DNA of 64,000 nt from Zeugodacus cucurbitae (GCF_028554725.1 NC_071671.1:67450001-67514000); one strand, 5' to 3'; positions 24,052 to 37,278 are shown, counted from the first letter of the stretch. Notes: generated from the letters alone by a model not told the origin. A program made the numbers and translations.

Positions 24052-27000
24052 TTTGCGTTTCTTCTCTTTTACCGAAAAGTTAAACTGAATTTAAATGATT
24101 CTGAAAGTCTGTCATGAGATCACTCAAAGAAAATGGCAAAGCAAGCGTACACAATAAAATGGGACTTAATATAAGGTGTCTACAATGTAGATATGTATAT
24201 ACTATATATACTACTTGAATAAAAACTTGACTAAGAATATCACAGAACACCTCCGAACACCATAAATTTTTGCGAATCGACCCTCCAATCAGCTTATAAC
24301 TAGCGCTTAAACGAGATTTCAGTATTCAAGCTCAAGTTCCAAAAACTGAAATCAAATGATTGATATATTTAAAGAACTTTATGCTTATAAAGAAAGATAT
24401 GTTTCTTATATTTGAACTATCATAGGAACATACTCACATATATATACCATATGGTATTTCCTACGCTAACCTCGAGCACAACAACCTACACATAGCAAAA
24501 CAAGGCTTTCTCTGAGGAATGCAATCATGCGCTCACTTCAGACTCTGAACTCTTGTTTAATCATCTTGTATTATTCAAAAATAGTTATATATACTTAAGG
24601 GTCGGGTCTTTTATAAAACAGCGATTTCGAGGTCTTTAACAGTCCAGCAGTTGTCTCGAATCAGCAAAAAAAGGAAGAAATCACTTTTAGATGGGATGTT
24701 TATCAAGATGATGATCAAAGTAGTATGAGAATGTTGTGCTCTCTGCGCTTAATTATATATTAGAACTATAAGGTCTGAAGTATATCCATAGGAATACAAT
24801 CGGCACCGACACAGCGACCTCGAATCAACAAATCAGCGTGGCACGTAACAGATCAGCCCAAATTGGTACAGAAAAGCAAGAAAAAATGTTTAGACGTGGT
24901 ATTCAATTAAAATAACGATCGAAGTGAAATCATATATAAATCTTATAACTATAAAAGTCTATAAATGGAGAAGACTTTGGAAGAAAGATAGAGATACAAT
25001 TAATAAAATAACTCATTTTGAAATCAATTCCTTAGAACCCCGGTTATTATAATAAAATAACCTATATACAGATTAAACCCTCTCTATATTTTAGCTGCAA
25101 CCCCTTTACAATCCAATAACTTTCCATATAAATAGTAAAGCGATTACGCCACAAGGCTTACGAAAACATACTACCGCCGCGGCCATAATATATTTCGAAT
25201 CCGAGCTTAAATGCAGACATTCCAACCAGAAAATCTCCGCCAATGTCGTAAATCAGCCGCTGTTGGCGGTTAGCGCCACTCGCCACGGCCGTAGATTGCC
25301 AACAAGCGGCCAGCGTTAAATGCCTAACTGGCTTAACGCGCACCACGGCAAAAAAATGGAATGATTGCAATTAGCATGCGGAGCCAAAAAATATGGCGTG
25401 AAAAAAGGCGAAAAAGTACGCCACACAAATAAGTGCAAATAATGCAATTGCGCAACAAAACAACAACAACAACGACGGCCATGATTTTAATGGGCAACAC
25501 AGCGTATGCGGGTGCTTATGCGGCTTAGCTTAATGGCTGCCGACAGGCTGACTTGGCGCGTTGGCTAAGTGGCTGACTAACGGCATGGTTGCACGGCTGG
25601 TTGGCTGAATGGCTGACGAACTGAATGGCAGGATGGCAGAATGCCCGGCAAATGCCACGAACCCACGAAAATAACAATAATAGTAACAACGACGGTGTGT
25701 CAGCGGGTGAGACAAACACCATTTGTGGCAAAATGGCAACAATTGAACGATAAGCGAAACAACAACAAAAGCAAACAAACCAAAAATGCAACCAACAAAA
25801 ATGGCAACCCAAATATGCAAACAGACAGCCAAAGTGCGGCCGGCTGGGAGGTGTGTGCAGACAATGTTTTGAAATTTCAATTGGGTCAGTCTAGCAATTA
25901 ACGGGACAACCGACGTACAACTGAACTTTGCGTGCACTGACAACCGACAATAGCAACAAAAAGTATCGGTCAGTCAGTCAGCCAGTTGGTCAGCCGGTGC
26001 ACGAATCAGTCTGAGCCTTCCTACTCTGTTATTGTTGACTTGCTGCAATGATGCTGAAAATGTCAGCAGCAGCCGAAGCAATGCAACACAGGCAATGTGT
26101 GACAGCAGCAGCAACAAGCCAAGTTTCGCAGAGATCGATGTAACATTTTGCATATATGATTGGACAGCTGTGTGCTGATGTGCAAATATCAGCATATGTG
26201 GGCGCTTGTGATCACATTTATGCACGTGTGTTTGCGATGGTCTCGTCCCTCTCCATCGCTATCGTGCTCCGTACAGCTGTTTTCATTGTCAACGTCAACG
26301 CCATGGGCAATGCGAAGAAATAACGACAGCATGTAAGCAAATGCTCCACACACATACACATCCTCACAATCAAACTGAAATACAAACCACACACATGCAC
26401 TCATCACAGCCGTCATGGCTGTCACATTCAATATATTCATATATTGGTCGGCTGTCCTGTAGTGGACCTTCTTGACTGGCCGGCCGAAGCGACTCTCTAT
26501 AGTAAAGCCATTCAAAGCAGCCGATATGTCTCTAATAAGGGTGTGGACGCAGTGTGTTTGTGTGCTGTATTCTAAGTGTAGTTACATGTTGACAAGCGAC
26601 TGTCATATTTGCCCTTTGGCCTTGCATTGTCATTAACAACATGCTGTATCTATGTACGCGTATGCTTGTTGGCGTAACTTTACAACTACCTTAAGTAGTT
26701 GCCATTTGAAGAAGCCACACAAAAATCATTAAATTTTTCATCTAAAGATATCTCTTTCACATGATTTTGCTACAGTATGAACTTTTCAATATATCGATGT
26801 AAAATACACAATTATTAATATGTTTGCTTTTCAAAGTTATTGGAACACGCAATGTCATAATTAAAGCCAGTGCTGTCACAACCATTAGTAACATTTTGTG
26901 AAAAGGATTTTAGTTTAAAGAATGGCTTCAGCATTTACTGCTTTTATAAATTATAAAGTCATACAAAATGATTCAATAGAAACAGAATACTGTAATGTTC

Positions 27001-27999
27001 AATAAAATATTCCTCAATAGCTTTTTGTATCGATCTCAGAAAACTCGACCAGACAACAAATATACATTGACAGGCTTATAGTATTTTCGTTCAAAGGTGT
27101 TTGAAATTTGACCTTCAAGCAGCATGTCATAATACAAAGCATAGAAGGGAACTAGGATCAACAAAGGATACAATTTATTCACGAACTCTATATATATTAG
27201 TGTACTACCGACCTAAAATCGCAATGAGTTAAGAGAGTTTGATTCGCTGCATATAATAACGAACGAATAATTTACGATAATATTTAAGAAAGCAGATCTA
27301 AGCATGAAGAAGTGAAACAATGCATCCGTAATAAAATAAACTTAACTTCCTGTTCTATGACACCCGCTATAGCTAGATTTGTTAATGTTATTAATCTGGA
27401 ACAAGAGAACTCTTCGCACTCAGCAAGGTCAATCTTTCCTAGTCATAGGTGTTCTAACCGGCCATTGTCCCATCGGATTCACGCGGTCAAACTAAAAGCC
27501 ATCTGCTGAAGCTATTTGGAAGAGAATGAGGTAGAATTTGCCAACATTTACTTTTGGAATACCCCGTCTTTACGAGATCTAGGTAAAAGTTGCTTGGATC
27601 TCACTTTTTTGAGCATCCTTACAAAACAGCAGATATAGCAGTAAAAAACCTCTGCCGATTTGTGGTGGGTTCTAAGCGCTTTTTCGATTCCTTAACTTTG
27701 AAGGAAGGAAGGTTGAACTTTATGGGATCACAAAACACCGTCCTTTTTAAGGGAACACCCCTTGTAGCTAACCTAACGTAATCTGGGTTCATATAGATAC
27801 CAAAGAACGAGGGTGTTCTTGAAAAGCAATAAGTTATGATTTTGAACTGAATAACCAATAACCAGAATGAATTCAAACAGCATTTCCTAGATCTCTCATT
27901 AGAGAAGGGATGCCAGCGTAGACCGTGCTGGAAAAACAGTATCTACGAATGAAACTACAATGTATAAACCTTTACTTTTGCAATACTGACATTCAATAT
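24052..27999. other. no gene recognised
   Basis: AT-rich at both ends, with a GC-richer stretch at 25140-26500 containing many short overlapping frames without domains. Two diverged copies of a roughly 180-base unit may lie at 24625-24780 and 24800-24960. The short frame at 27590-27781 is not recognised. Confidence 0.5.
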
Positions 28000-28140
28000 C
28001 TAGAAGAATTAAGGACGGTGCAAATTGATGCAAGCAGAAGAGCAACTAGTTTCCCAGTACGTTGGAAATACCAGGTGGTAAAGATATTTGCTTCACTGGG
28101 CATTTCGAATTGATGGAAACTTACCAAATGAGTAAGAAAC
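28000..28140 (+). mobile_element. highly degenerate RTE-like LINE tail (copy 4)
   Basis: The translation FPVRWKYQVVKIFASLGISN followed by a stop and WKLTK aligns with the C-terminal tail PPLRWKDQVEKDLSSLGITN + WRQTAK of copy 1. It is short and old. Confidence 0.6.
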
Positions 28141-30399
28141 GCATAAAATCGTGGGGGAGCCACAAGTATGAGTAGAAAAACTCATTGAATGGTACAATAT
28201 GAGAGCCAGTCTTAAATAGTACAGTTACAAAGCATAATAAAAGTAATTTCCGGCATTAACAGTCATACAATTCGCGGCCAGATCATGACTTCGGGATTTG
28301 TACGTGCTGTTTTTATTGAGAGCAAAATGATGTCTAATTCGAGGAAATATTGTGACCAATCCGCCCAAGAGGACTAATAATATTTTCCAAACGCTTAATA
28401 CTATACACTATTAAAATTCAACGAAAGTATTTCTGAAAGGCTGAGCCACAACCCACAGTGAAATGCATAGAGGGAATTGAACAAAGAACATTTTACATTG
28501 GAAATACCTTACGATATTTCCTGTTACACAGTGCGGGTAAATTATGCATTATAACGGCATTAGATTGCACTTTTCCACAGAAAAAACCCAGAAACGCAAA
28601 AACACAGTGAAAGGGCTTACATATCCCGAACGACGTAATAACCATTGTAGAAAAATTTCCACCTTTCGCTTTCAGCTGGACATACAGCAAGTAATGCCGT
28701 TACGCCCACACAGACACACGGGCGCCCACAGTTGCCACAGGTCGGTAATGCAATGTGAACTCAACCAAAACCTTGGCTTTGACAGTCATGCACCAGCATA
28801 AGTACCAATGTAGCGCATTTACAATGCACACACACATACATACTCAGGTAAATCTACACCTCGCCATTTCATTTTGTCCGCCTACTTTTTGTCGTTCGTT
28901 CGCATTTTTGCCACTTTTGCATTAGGCGGCCAGGCAAATGGGAGAGCGCTATAATTGAAACTACATGAAAATCGCATGCAAATGTGTTGATGGCATTCAC
29001 ATCAAAACAGCAGCAACAACAACAGTAACAAAAGGTAGAGCTCTGGTAGGCAGGCTAATGCGCTTGTTTTTCCAACTCTACGCAGTGAGCAAAGGCAACA
29101 ACAACAACAAAAGAGTATAGCGTATGGTTGGTCGGCTAGGTAGCATACACTCTGTGTGGCAGCTGTAGCAGCGACTCATGCAACATCGCGGCAAGTACAA
29201 GCAATGCGCCTAATTCACTCAGCATCAATGCGTTGCTGATGTGCCAGTTTCGCCGCTGATGCGTGTTGATGGCATCCGCGGCATAGCGACGGCACTTCGT
29301 CATGCATATTCGCACAGACACACACACAGAAAATCAGCTAAAGAGAAAGGGGAGTGCAATGATACGATAGGCGGCTAGCCGCAGCCGCCACGCGGCCAAT
29401 AGGCACTTCAAGTTACTTACGCGCAGCTCAAACTTGATTATGTGTCGGCGCTTTTTTTCATGATATGCGAGCGTAGAATTACAGTTGAGTTGTGAATGCA
29501 GTGGCAGACATTTGATGCAACGCCGTGATAAGAATTTTCAATTGCTGACTTTTCACCAGTTCACGTTGCCGCCGCATTTCGAAAAATGTATGTATGTCGC
29601 ACATGTTATGTGCATGTGCAACATGTGGCATGCAAGAAAATTGCCGAAAAATTTCACTTTCAAATTTCCTTTGCGCAAAGTTAACACTTGGCATTTGCTA
29701 ATTTAAGTTTCAGTCCCCACCACCACTCACACTCGCAACTTTCTCTCCACAAATTCCGCAATTCTCATTTTCATTCCTCATTTTCATGGTAATTTTTCTA
29801 GTCACCGCCTTTAAGCATTTCAAATTACCGTTTCATTTTCATTAAAAATTCAAATAAATGAAATAAAGTCTCACATAAAAACGTTGCCGAGCAAATTGTC
29901 GACCATTGTAGTTGTTGCTGGCCGCAGCGCGCACGGTCACATTGTTGGTGGCGCTCGCCTGGCGAACACAAAAATTTTTAATCCTCTTAAACGAAAGCGC
30001 TGAGTGGGCATCAAGCGTCCGTCGCTTAATTTGCTTCTTAAGACAATTACGCTATAAATTTTTGTCAAAAGCAAGAAAGAGTGCAGCGAAGAACGCCTCT
30101 GCTCAGCATAGTGGCAGGATGTGGGGAAGGACATTTGACCATTTACTTGCAATTGGACGCCACGCCATGTTGGGCGTGGGGCGCATTTCAGCACGTTCGC
30201 CCGCGTCCATTTTGCTTTTTATTTAAATTTTAAAATTTTTGTTAACTTTTTAAATTATTTTGTAATATAATTTTTATTTCTCTGTTGGCGTTGGCGAAAG
30301 CGAGACTTTAGCGGGCTTCAATGTACTACTTTCGAAAAATATTTTATTAAGATACACACAATTGTCATCAAATATTTGCCATAAAGTCAACTAGAACAA
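28141..30399. other. no gene recognised
   Basis: Mixed sequence with CAACAA tracts. Open frames at 29912-30226 and on the opposite strand overlap each other and show no domain. Confidence 0.5.
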
Positions 30400-30670
30400 T
30401 GATGATTTCACTAATTTTAGTCACCAAGCTACATTTTATCCACTATACGATAAAGAGTCTATTGGAAGTTTGTAAATCTTAATATTAGATATATAAGAGC
30501 TAGGGGAAGTTATGACCCGATTTTAATCATTTATGGCACAAAGACACATTATTAAAAGAAAGAGATTATCTCTGAATTCAGTTTAGAGAAGAGATTTACC
30601 GATATTTTTTGTAAAAACAATACCCATTGGCACTGAGGTCTTCATGTTCGATATCTGGGGCCTTCGATTA
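30400..30670 (+). repeat. partial copy of the TIR-bearing repeat (A2)
   Basis: The order of phrases matches 7870-8105: a TATTGGAAGTTTG-like block, AGCTAGGGGAAGTTATGA, CATTATTAAAAGAAA, and TGAGGTCTTCATGTTCGATA with GGGGCCTT. The copy is older than A1 and lacks recognisable TIRs. A further piece at about 31180-31300 (GGGCTGTGCGTGGTT) may be its continuation after the LINE insertion. Confidence 0.6.
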
Positions 30671-30739
30671 GTTCTCAAATGCAGTGTTAATCCGATATCT
30701 TTATTGATTCTTTATCTATATTATAATGTCTATATTAAA

Positions 30740-31015
30740 TGTCACGAGTATGGTGCAATAAAAACCATGAAACATCTCCTGTGCACTTGCCCTGCATTGT
30801 CAAGGAAAGGTCTTCGATATTTATGGGCCTCACTATATAAGAATCTTGAAAAGGTATCGAAAGTGAAGCCACAAAAACACAAAAAAAATTCACGTCAAGC
30901 GCTGGCATGCTAAAGGATTACTATTCCTCGTGAACAACGTGACGGCACTCCATTTGGTATCGCAAAGGACCAAACTGGTCTATGTGCGGCGTATTGGCCT
31001 ACCAGTATAACCTTA
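30740..31015 (+). mobile_element. jockey-like LINE 3' fragment (L2)
   Basis: It reads KCHEYGAIKTMKHLLCTCPA with LSRKGLRYL, the Cys/His tail of a jockey-type polyprotein. The 3' UTR phrase GGTATCGCAAAGGACCAAAC and CTGGTCTATGTGCGGC follow, ending near AACCTTACCTAAC. It is 5'-truncated and lies within the A2 repeat. Confidence 0.65.
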
Positions 31016-31300
31016 CCTAACTTATATTATGAAGTGAACGAAATAGATAGAATTCGAAATCTGTGGTTGTTAACCAATTTCACCAATTTCCCATCCGTAA
31101 TATCAGGATGTCTAGAAAATATTGAAATTGGTCGAGCAAGCCAAATTTCCATTTTTCATACCCATAGAAACTTTCCACGAACATCTTTTCTAGATTAAAA
31201 ATTTAGTGCCTTTGTAGGAGGGCTGTGCGTGGTTCTTATCCAATTTCTCCTATTTTAACGGGACACTAAATGGAAATATGTGTCCAAATGCTCAACGTAA

Positions 31301-31956
31301 GAAAGATTGTTCATACTTGTAGAATTATGTTCTGTAAATGCTCATATCAACTGTTTGACACCTCTCACTCCGTTGAGAGAATGTGATGACAAAGAAATCA
31401 AATAACAAATTAACCAGTGAAAATATATAATTGGAGACTTCAGCCTTTTTGTTGTATTGCAAAGCAATCATATGACATATACCTTGAGTAACGCAATAAG
31501 TCGGACAATGCGATTATCACAACTGATTAAGAGAGTAATAAAGAGTAACAAAGTAGAGAGACTAAGAAGACTATCCCAAGTAGTTCAAAATGCACCAACA
31601 AAACAGAAAATTGGAAAAATAAGTGGGGAACGATATTTGGTCTCCTCTTAATTTTAGCTTTACGAGCAAAAACTTTGAGTATTTTATCTCGTTATGTACA
31701 TGTTTTGTATACTAATCCCGCTATTTTATTCTGTTCGTTACTCCTTTACTTTATTTTCGCCTTACTTTTGATGTTCTGCTTCGTTGTTGAATACTTTGGT
31801 ACAATTAAAACTTCAAAGCGCTCAATAGACTCCAAATGTCAACGCGTCGCGCCATTTTTACCATTTTATTCACCAACATCGCGTTTAATTAAATAAATTT
31901 TAATTAAAAGAACTAGAACGCCATTATACATTAAAAGCCATATTTTAGGCAAAAAT
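31301..31956. other. upstream region of B1
   Basis: AT-rich and without open frames of note. I find none of the paired CAGGTAG-type motifs seen upstream of B3-B5. TTTTAG just before the B1 start could be a 3' splice site, but there is no upstream coding exon to support it. Confidence 0.4.
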
Positions 31957-32970
31957 ATGGACTTGAGACAATTTCGTCCAACCGACGAAAGCTATGAACT
32001 AAATGGACCAGATAGTACTAATCAACTACAGGTATTGGAGAGTCAACCGAGAAATCAAAACCCTAAACCTGGTAGAGGTCAACGTGCACGCAATCGAAAC
32101 AAAAATAAAGCATCGAATTTAGTTGCTACCCCCTTACGGCGTTCCCGGCGGTTAGTAGCAAAGCAGAATGGTTCGAACGCTACAGCTCCAATAGAGGAAG
32201 CTTTAGATTTGACAGTGAAAAAAGAACCACGCGTTGCGTCAGGAGATATAACTATAGATCATAGTTATAATAAGAAAATTCAGGATGTGTGCGATGATGA
32301 AGATGATGATGATGGCTCTGATATTTTCAAAGAAGGTTCTGCTGCGTTGCAAAACCTTCTTGATTACGCTGACGCTGAATCCACAGCGCCACCGGATTAC
32401 AACTATCCGGAACAGGACGAGGCAGTGTGCTTAAGAAATAACGCAACCGAAGAAACATTGAATAATGTTGATGTAACACAACCTACCAGCAACAATGGCA
32501 ATAAAATCGACATCGACGGTGTCATACATGAAACATTCGCATCAACCTCAACGGAAACGAAACTTATCGATGTCTACAAGATGGAGCACAAAATTACCCC
32601 AAACGAAAACGAACCGAACGATGATCTCTACATAGAGATTGGACCGCTAGGCACATTGGTTCCATTTAATGCATTCCACAAGATTCCTTGGTCTGAAGCG
32701 CTGCAAGCGACTCACGAACTGCTGTCGCTTGTATTTCCATTAAACATACTCGAAACACATGTGATTAGTCAGAGATTTGCGCCCTTAGAATTTAAGGATC
32801 ATTATAAAGGTAAACCACGTTTGGACGATAATAAATTATGCGATATTCGCTATTGCATTTCGGAACGCACAACGATGAGCAATAACGCTTTTATATACAA
32901 TATCGCAAGAAGGCTTACACAGTTGGCTAAAAGGCGAGGAGCGCTTAATAAAGGATATGTCGTAAAATAA
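31957..32970 (+). CDS. B1: diverged BEN-domain protein (Elba/Insensitive-like)
   Basis: 337 residues from an ATG in good context (AAAAATATGG). Residues 36-75 are basic (GRGQRARNRNKNK, LRRSRRL), a likely nuclear localisation region. Residues 81-90 read EALDLTVKKE, which resembles a CtBP-binding LDLT/PxDLS motif overlapping a sumoylation consensus (VKKE). An acidic run follows at 112-120. Residues 225 to about 327 form a diverged BEN domain: IGPLGTLVP, then ATHELLSLVFP, LETHVIS, KGKPRLDDNKLCDI, aligned over its length with B2, B3 and B5. BEN proteins of this class bind DNA directly and act as insulator factors or repressors. B1 lacks the N-terminal domain and DPRKRVL motif of its neighbours, so it may be the older member. 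It is intronless in this window. A nuclear DNA-binding role is inferred. Confidence 0.75.
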   Translation: MDLRQFRPTDESYELNGPDSTNQLQVLESQPRNQNPKPGRGQRARNRNKNKASNLVATPLRRSRRLVAKQNGSNATAPIEEALDLTVKKEPRVASGDITIDHSYNKKIQDVCDDEDDDDGSDIFKEGSAALQNLLDYADAESTAPPDYNYPEQDEAVCLRNNATEETLNNVDVTQPTSNNGNKIDIDGVIHETFASTSTETKLIDVYKMEHKITPNENEPNDDLYIEIGPLGTLVPFNAFHKIPWSEALQATHELLSLVFPLNILETHVISQRFAPLEFKDHYKGKPRLDDNKLCDIRYCISERTTMSNNAFIYNIARRLTQLAKRRGALNKGYVVK

Positions 32971-32988
32971 TGTGAAATATATATTTTT

Positions 32989-32994
32989 AATAAA
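32989..32994 (+). other. poly(A) signal of B1 (AATAAA)
   Basis: AATAAA 19 bases after the TAA stop, in an A-rich stretch. Confidence 0.5.
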
Positions 32995-35040
32995 AAAAAA
33001 TGAAAAAAAAATGTGCCGAAACAATTCGGATTTTTAATTATATAAAATGTATTTGTATTTAAAAAAGAAAATTAAAACAAAATATACGTTTGCCTTTCAG
33101 GGCAATTTTAAATACTTTTAAAAGCACCTAGAAGAAAATGTATTTAATTTTATTATACACTCTCATAAGTTCATCATAAGCATGTTTACACTTCTCTCAG
33201 GTCTCTTTGGTTTAAGCCTGAAACAAAAAGAGTCCCTGCAAGGCAAAGAAACAGTAGGTAAACGTGGAGTAATAACTACAAATTGCTCATTTATATTATG
33301 CTTTAGTCGCTCATTCATTATTTACTTCGGCATCACTACTTTCGACAAAGCTCTCAGTTCCACTATGTGCTCAGCTTTGGCAATTATCGATATATCCGTT
33401 AACACATATGATTGCCATATATGTCAATATTAGAAATAAATTTCAAAAAGTTTTTTCTTGGAAAGTTTGAACATATTTTTAAGTGTCCTTGTGTTAAGTG
33501 ACAGGTGGGAGGTAATATTATTGAAACTTAATTTGAAATAAAATGGCATTTCATTATGTCCGATATTGATCGTAGTGAAGTCGAATATGAAAGTAAGTGA
33601 CCTCATATGTTTTAAAACTTTCTTAGCAAAAGACAAACTATTTAAAAATAATAAAGTCAGTTTATGAATAATTGTTAACAACGTTAAAAAAAATAAACTA
33701 AATAAATAAAAAATCTAAAAAATTGTGTTCTATATATTCCACTGTAATAATCTCTCTGATGCCAAAACTGTTTTTTTTTTGCATTCTGCCTATTTCTGTC
33801 TAGCAACAACCGTTTCTCATGCACTTATCCAGTTCTTTCTGCATTTCTTGCACTTCTTTCTATTCTCCTATACCAATTTTCGGCTTTGTCATCTTCAGTT
33901 TCACTTGTGCTATCAGATTAGTTCAATATGTATACACGTTTAAATGTATATTTGTCAAAAATGTCGTCTTAAATTTAATAATCTAAATTTTAGTGTCATT
34001 TATGTGTTTTAAATAAATGAAAAAAAAAAAACAAAAATAAAATATAAATACAAATTTAAAAAAAAATTCTAATTGCAGCATCTTTTGGTAAGTGTGACCC
34101 CAATAAGAGAAAAATTGTAATCCGCTATAACTCATCGAGGTATTAAGCTAATCTCTAATCAATACAGAAAACGTTTAAGCCAACTTTGTTTTGCTAAATT
34201 TACTTTTGCTACTAAATTATTAATCTACTTGACTACTTGAAATTGACCTGAAAAATTCATTTTATAATAAAAAAAAACAAAAAAAAAAAATATTTGTAAA
34301 AAAGTACATTTATTATAAACTCAATTATTACAGAAATGTGCTTGATCTAAATAAATTTCGAATTTTTAACAAGTAGAAGATGGCTTGGAAAACAATGAAA
34401 TAGTCAACTGAAACTGTAAAACCAATAATACAGCTAAGAACAATAACAATAAGTACTAAAGGTCAACGAATCGAAAAATGTTACAGTAAATTTCATTTGT
34501 TGTTGTACAAATAACGCAACAATTACCAACATATGCATTCTTTTTAAGCAAAAATGTGAGCTTTTGTAACACTCTACTTTAAACGAGTAGATTTCTTCAT
34601 AAATATTCATTTAAATTTAATATTTGTTATTGCATAGGAAAATCTTTTGAATTCAGTCATGGCTAAAACAGAATTCCAAAATAATAAAAATATGAAATTG
34701 CTGTCATTAAAATAAGAAAGCAAAAATGGACCGAAGTGTTGACATTTTTTCAATCAAAGATTAACTGATTCTAACCTTAAAATAAACTAATAAATATGAT
34801 TTTTTACAATGCTGGAGAAACGCTTTCACATTTCCGATAATCTCTATCTGAGACTCTCACGGTTTTATGTAAAAATTGCACTTAACAGTCCTGAAGACGG
34901 TTGACATTCCACAAATTTTCTTGTAGATTTTTGCTTGTGAAATTTAAAGGAATCTCTTCCTAGAAATCTTAGAAGACATTTCAGTTTTAGAATATACTGT
35001 TATATTATAAAAAAATTACCGTCGCTTTCGATTTTTATAA
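32995..35040. other. no gene recognised
   Basis: Very AT-rich. A possible tiny exon (33558-33594, ATGTCCGATATTGATCG...) ends at a donor-like GAAA|GTAAGTG. At 34079-34087 nine bases are bracketed by TAATTGCAG and GTAAGTG. Neither is supported by a longer reading frame. Confidence 0.4.
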
Positions 35041-35310
35041 TTAGGTTAGGTTAGTCTGCTAGGCCAATAAGCCACACGTAGACTCATTTTGGTTCCTTGG
35101 ATACCAGATGGAGTGCAATCACGTAGTCAATGAGGAGTAGTCGAGGCCAGCGCTTTACACAAGTTATATGGTTATACTAAAGATTTCCAGGTTCTCGTTC
35201 TGTGAGGCTCCCAAATGCTGGAGCCGTTGCCTTGACAAAATAGAACAAGCGCACAAGAGATGTTCCATTGTTTCTCTGCTACCTTATCCTTGAAATTTCA
35301 TGCAGTATTT
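35041..35310 (-). mobile_element. jockey-like LINE 3' fragment (L3)
   Basis: On the minus strand the segment reads ...ETMEHLLCACSILSRQRLQH, then the family 3' UTR with CTCCATCTGGTATCCAAGGA and GGCTTATTGGCCTAGCAGAC. It ends in an AACCTAACCTAAT terminus. Same family as L1 and L2, and 5'-truncated. Confidence 0.65.
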
Positions 35311-36780
35311 TTATACTTTAGTCATCCAACAATTTTCATACATATGCTATACTCTCCACTTAGGATCAGTTTTATTGGATCAATAAAATAGTTGTTGCCT
35401 TCAAATGACTAATGAAACATACCCGTTGCAGGTAGCTTTGAAATAAATCCGATGATATTCAAAATATAATTTAGAACCCTAATAGATTATAAAGGATCTA
35501 AGCTCACAAGAACGTGGTTTAAATCCATATTTACTCGTTAGAATCAGACCTTTCCTATAATAGAAATCCAAATGAGCTTTAAAGCAAAAATCTTTCAAGT
35601 GCATTTTTATATAGAAGAATAGCTTTCAAAATAAAACTCTTTTCATATTTAGTAGAAAAGAGTACACATAACAGAGCAAATCTGCAAGCATAGAAAACAA
35701 ATCTCTCATACACCTGCACGGACGTTACTCCAGAGGCATGAGGTCGTCTATGAGATCTCACCACCCAACAACGGAGGCATGTGTTCATAAATGTCAAACT
35801 GTTGAAGCTGCGGCTCGCAACCGCAAAGTCAGCGAGGCAACCGACATTATGTTGGGCTTAGTTTTGGATTGAAATGATATGAAAGCCAGCAATTGCAATG
35901 ATAACAACAACACAAATAAATAGCTAAATGCCACGGCATGATGGATTTTAAATGTATATACAAATATATTATATACACATATAGCACATATTGTCAGTGC
36001 GAAAGTCGGCCAGAACTCACTTAGCGTTTATTTGTACATAAATATATATAATAGTGTAGGTTATCTATCCGACAGAGCGCGCTACAAAAGCAATCGTGTT
36101 GGCATTCCGACTCATACATATGAACACACATTTATTTCTTTTATGCCATCCGTTTATGGTTTTATATGAAATCAAATGAAAGCGGCTTCGTCGTGCGTCG
36201 CAGCAGAGCTTCCACAGTGGCAGCTAAAGAAATTTTAATGGACTGTGTTGGGTTTTTTATTTGCAACACAGCAACAAATGACGTTGGCTTACAAACAAAC
36301 TGACAGTTAGTATGCTTTGACGCTTGTTAAACATATGCATGCACTACTACAAACTATAAACGGTTTTGTAACGGCAATGTGTATGTCTAATGGGATAACG
36401 TTAAATGCTTAAGTGCTTGTGGCGGCGCATTCTAACGGATGTGTGTGCCTAGAAAGCGGTATAAGGCAAGGGGAAACACGGTTATGTTTTATATTATTCG
36501 ATTGTGTTAATGACATTTAATAGCACATAACAATTGTATGGTTCCACAGCGCAAAAAAATAATTTTTTTATTTTTTTTTTAAACAATTTTGGAATTTTCG
36601 AGACTTAACTCCTAGTGGCTATAACTAAATTTCATAATTTTGTTAAAACATTTTCGCTACTATCTTTGGATCTTTGTTTGCTGGAACAAATTGTTGAGAG
36701 AAAGCCGGGTTGCATTATACTGAGCGTGGCATTTCAAGAGAAGCTTGCATATTTAAACTTTCCTGAAGTCATATTATGTA
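35311..36780. other. no gene recognised
   Basis: AT-rich sequence without recognisable genes or elements. Confidence 0.5.
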
Positions 36781-36819
36781 CCTAATTCTAACTGTCTGCT
36801 CTAAGCTAAAATGTTGGGC

Positions 36820-37240
36820 CCATGGAACTATTAGACTCACTTAACTTGCGAATTCAAAGACTGCAAAAAGCTACATATAATTATAGGCTTAACCACTACA
36901 CTCAAGGTCTAATCGCTTTAGTCCCTAAACTCATACATCTAACGACTAAAATATCCATTATTGTTCTTTCTTAAGAGCATGTTTGGGTAATCTCAAAAAT
37001 ACGCATAGATTAAGGCAGACATCGTAGGCATTTCAAAGAATACCCTAAAAAATTCGAATTTTCACTCCAAGGCTGTCGGTGCCAAAACAATTAATACACT
37101 ATTTTGCTTGTGCTTACAGCGCGTGAGGTGAATAGGCGACATTCTGCATAGCACGACCGCAAGTGCACAAATTCTACCCCTGAATTACACACTGAGCTCA
37201 CCCCACTCAGCAATCGACTAATAAGCAGTGGTGAATCAAA
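36820..37240 (+). promoter_or_regulatory. B2 upstream region, eroded family promoter
   Basis: It aligns with the B3 upstream region through AACTTGCGAATTCAAAGACT, TCCATTATTGTTCTTTCTTA, an ACTGAGCTCAC block and CAATCGACTA. At the two TAGteam positions B2 reads CATTCTG and CTACCCCTG in place of CTACCTG. At the TATA position it reads CTAATAAG in place of CTATAAAA. The initiator is reduced to CAGTGGTGAAT. The regulatory motifs shared by B3-B5 are therefore all altered here. Confidence 0.55.
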
Positions 37241-37278
37241 AAAATATTATACAACATCTTTCAAAGGTTCAGCTCCAA

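Noticed and set aside
25158..25370. Minus-strand frame with a protein-like stretch (YDIGGDFLVGMSAFKLGFE)
   Set aside because: It is only 70 codons, has no family match that I recognise, and no convincing splice sites or start context on either side.
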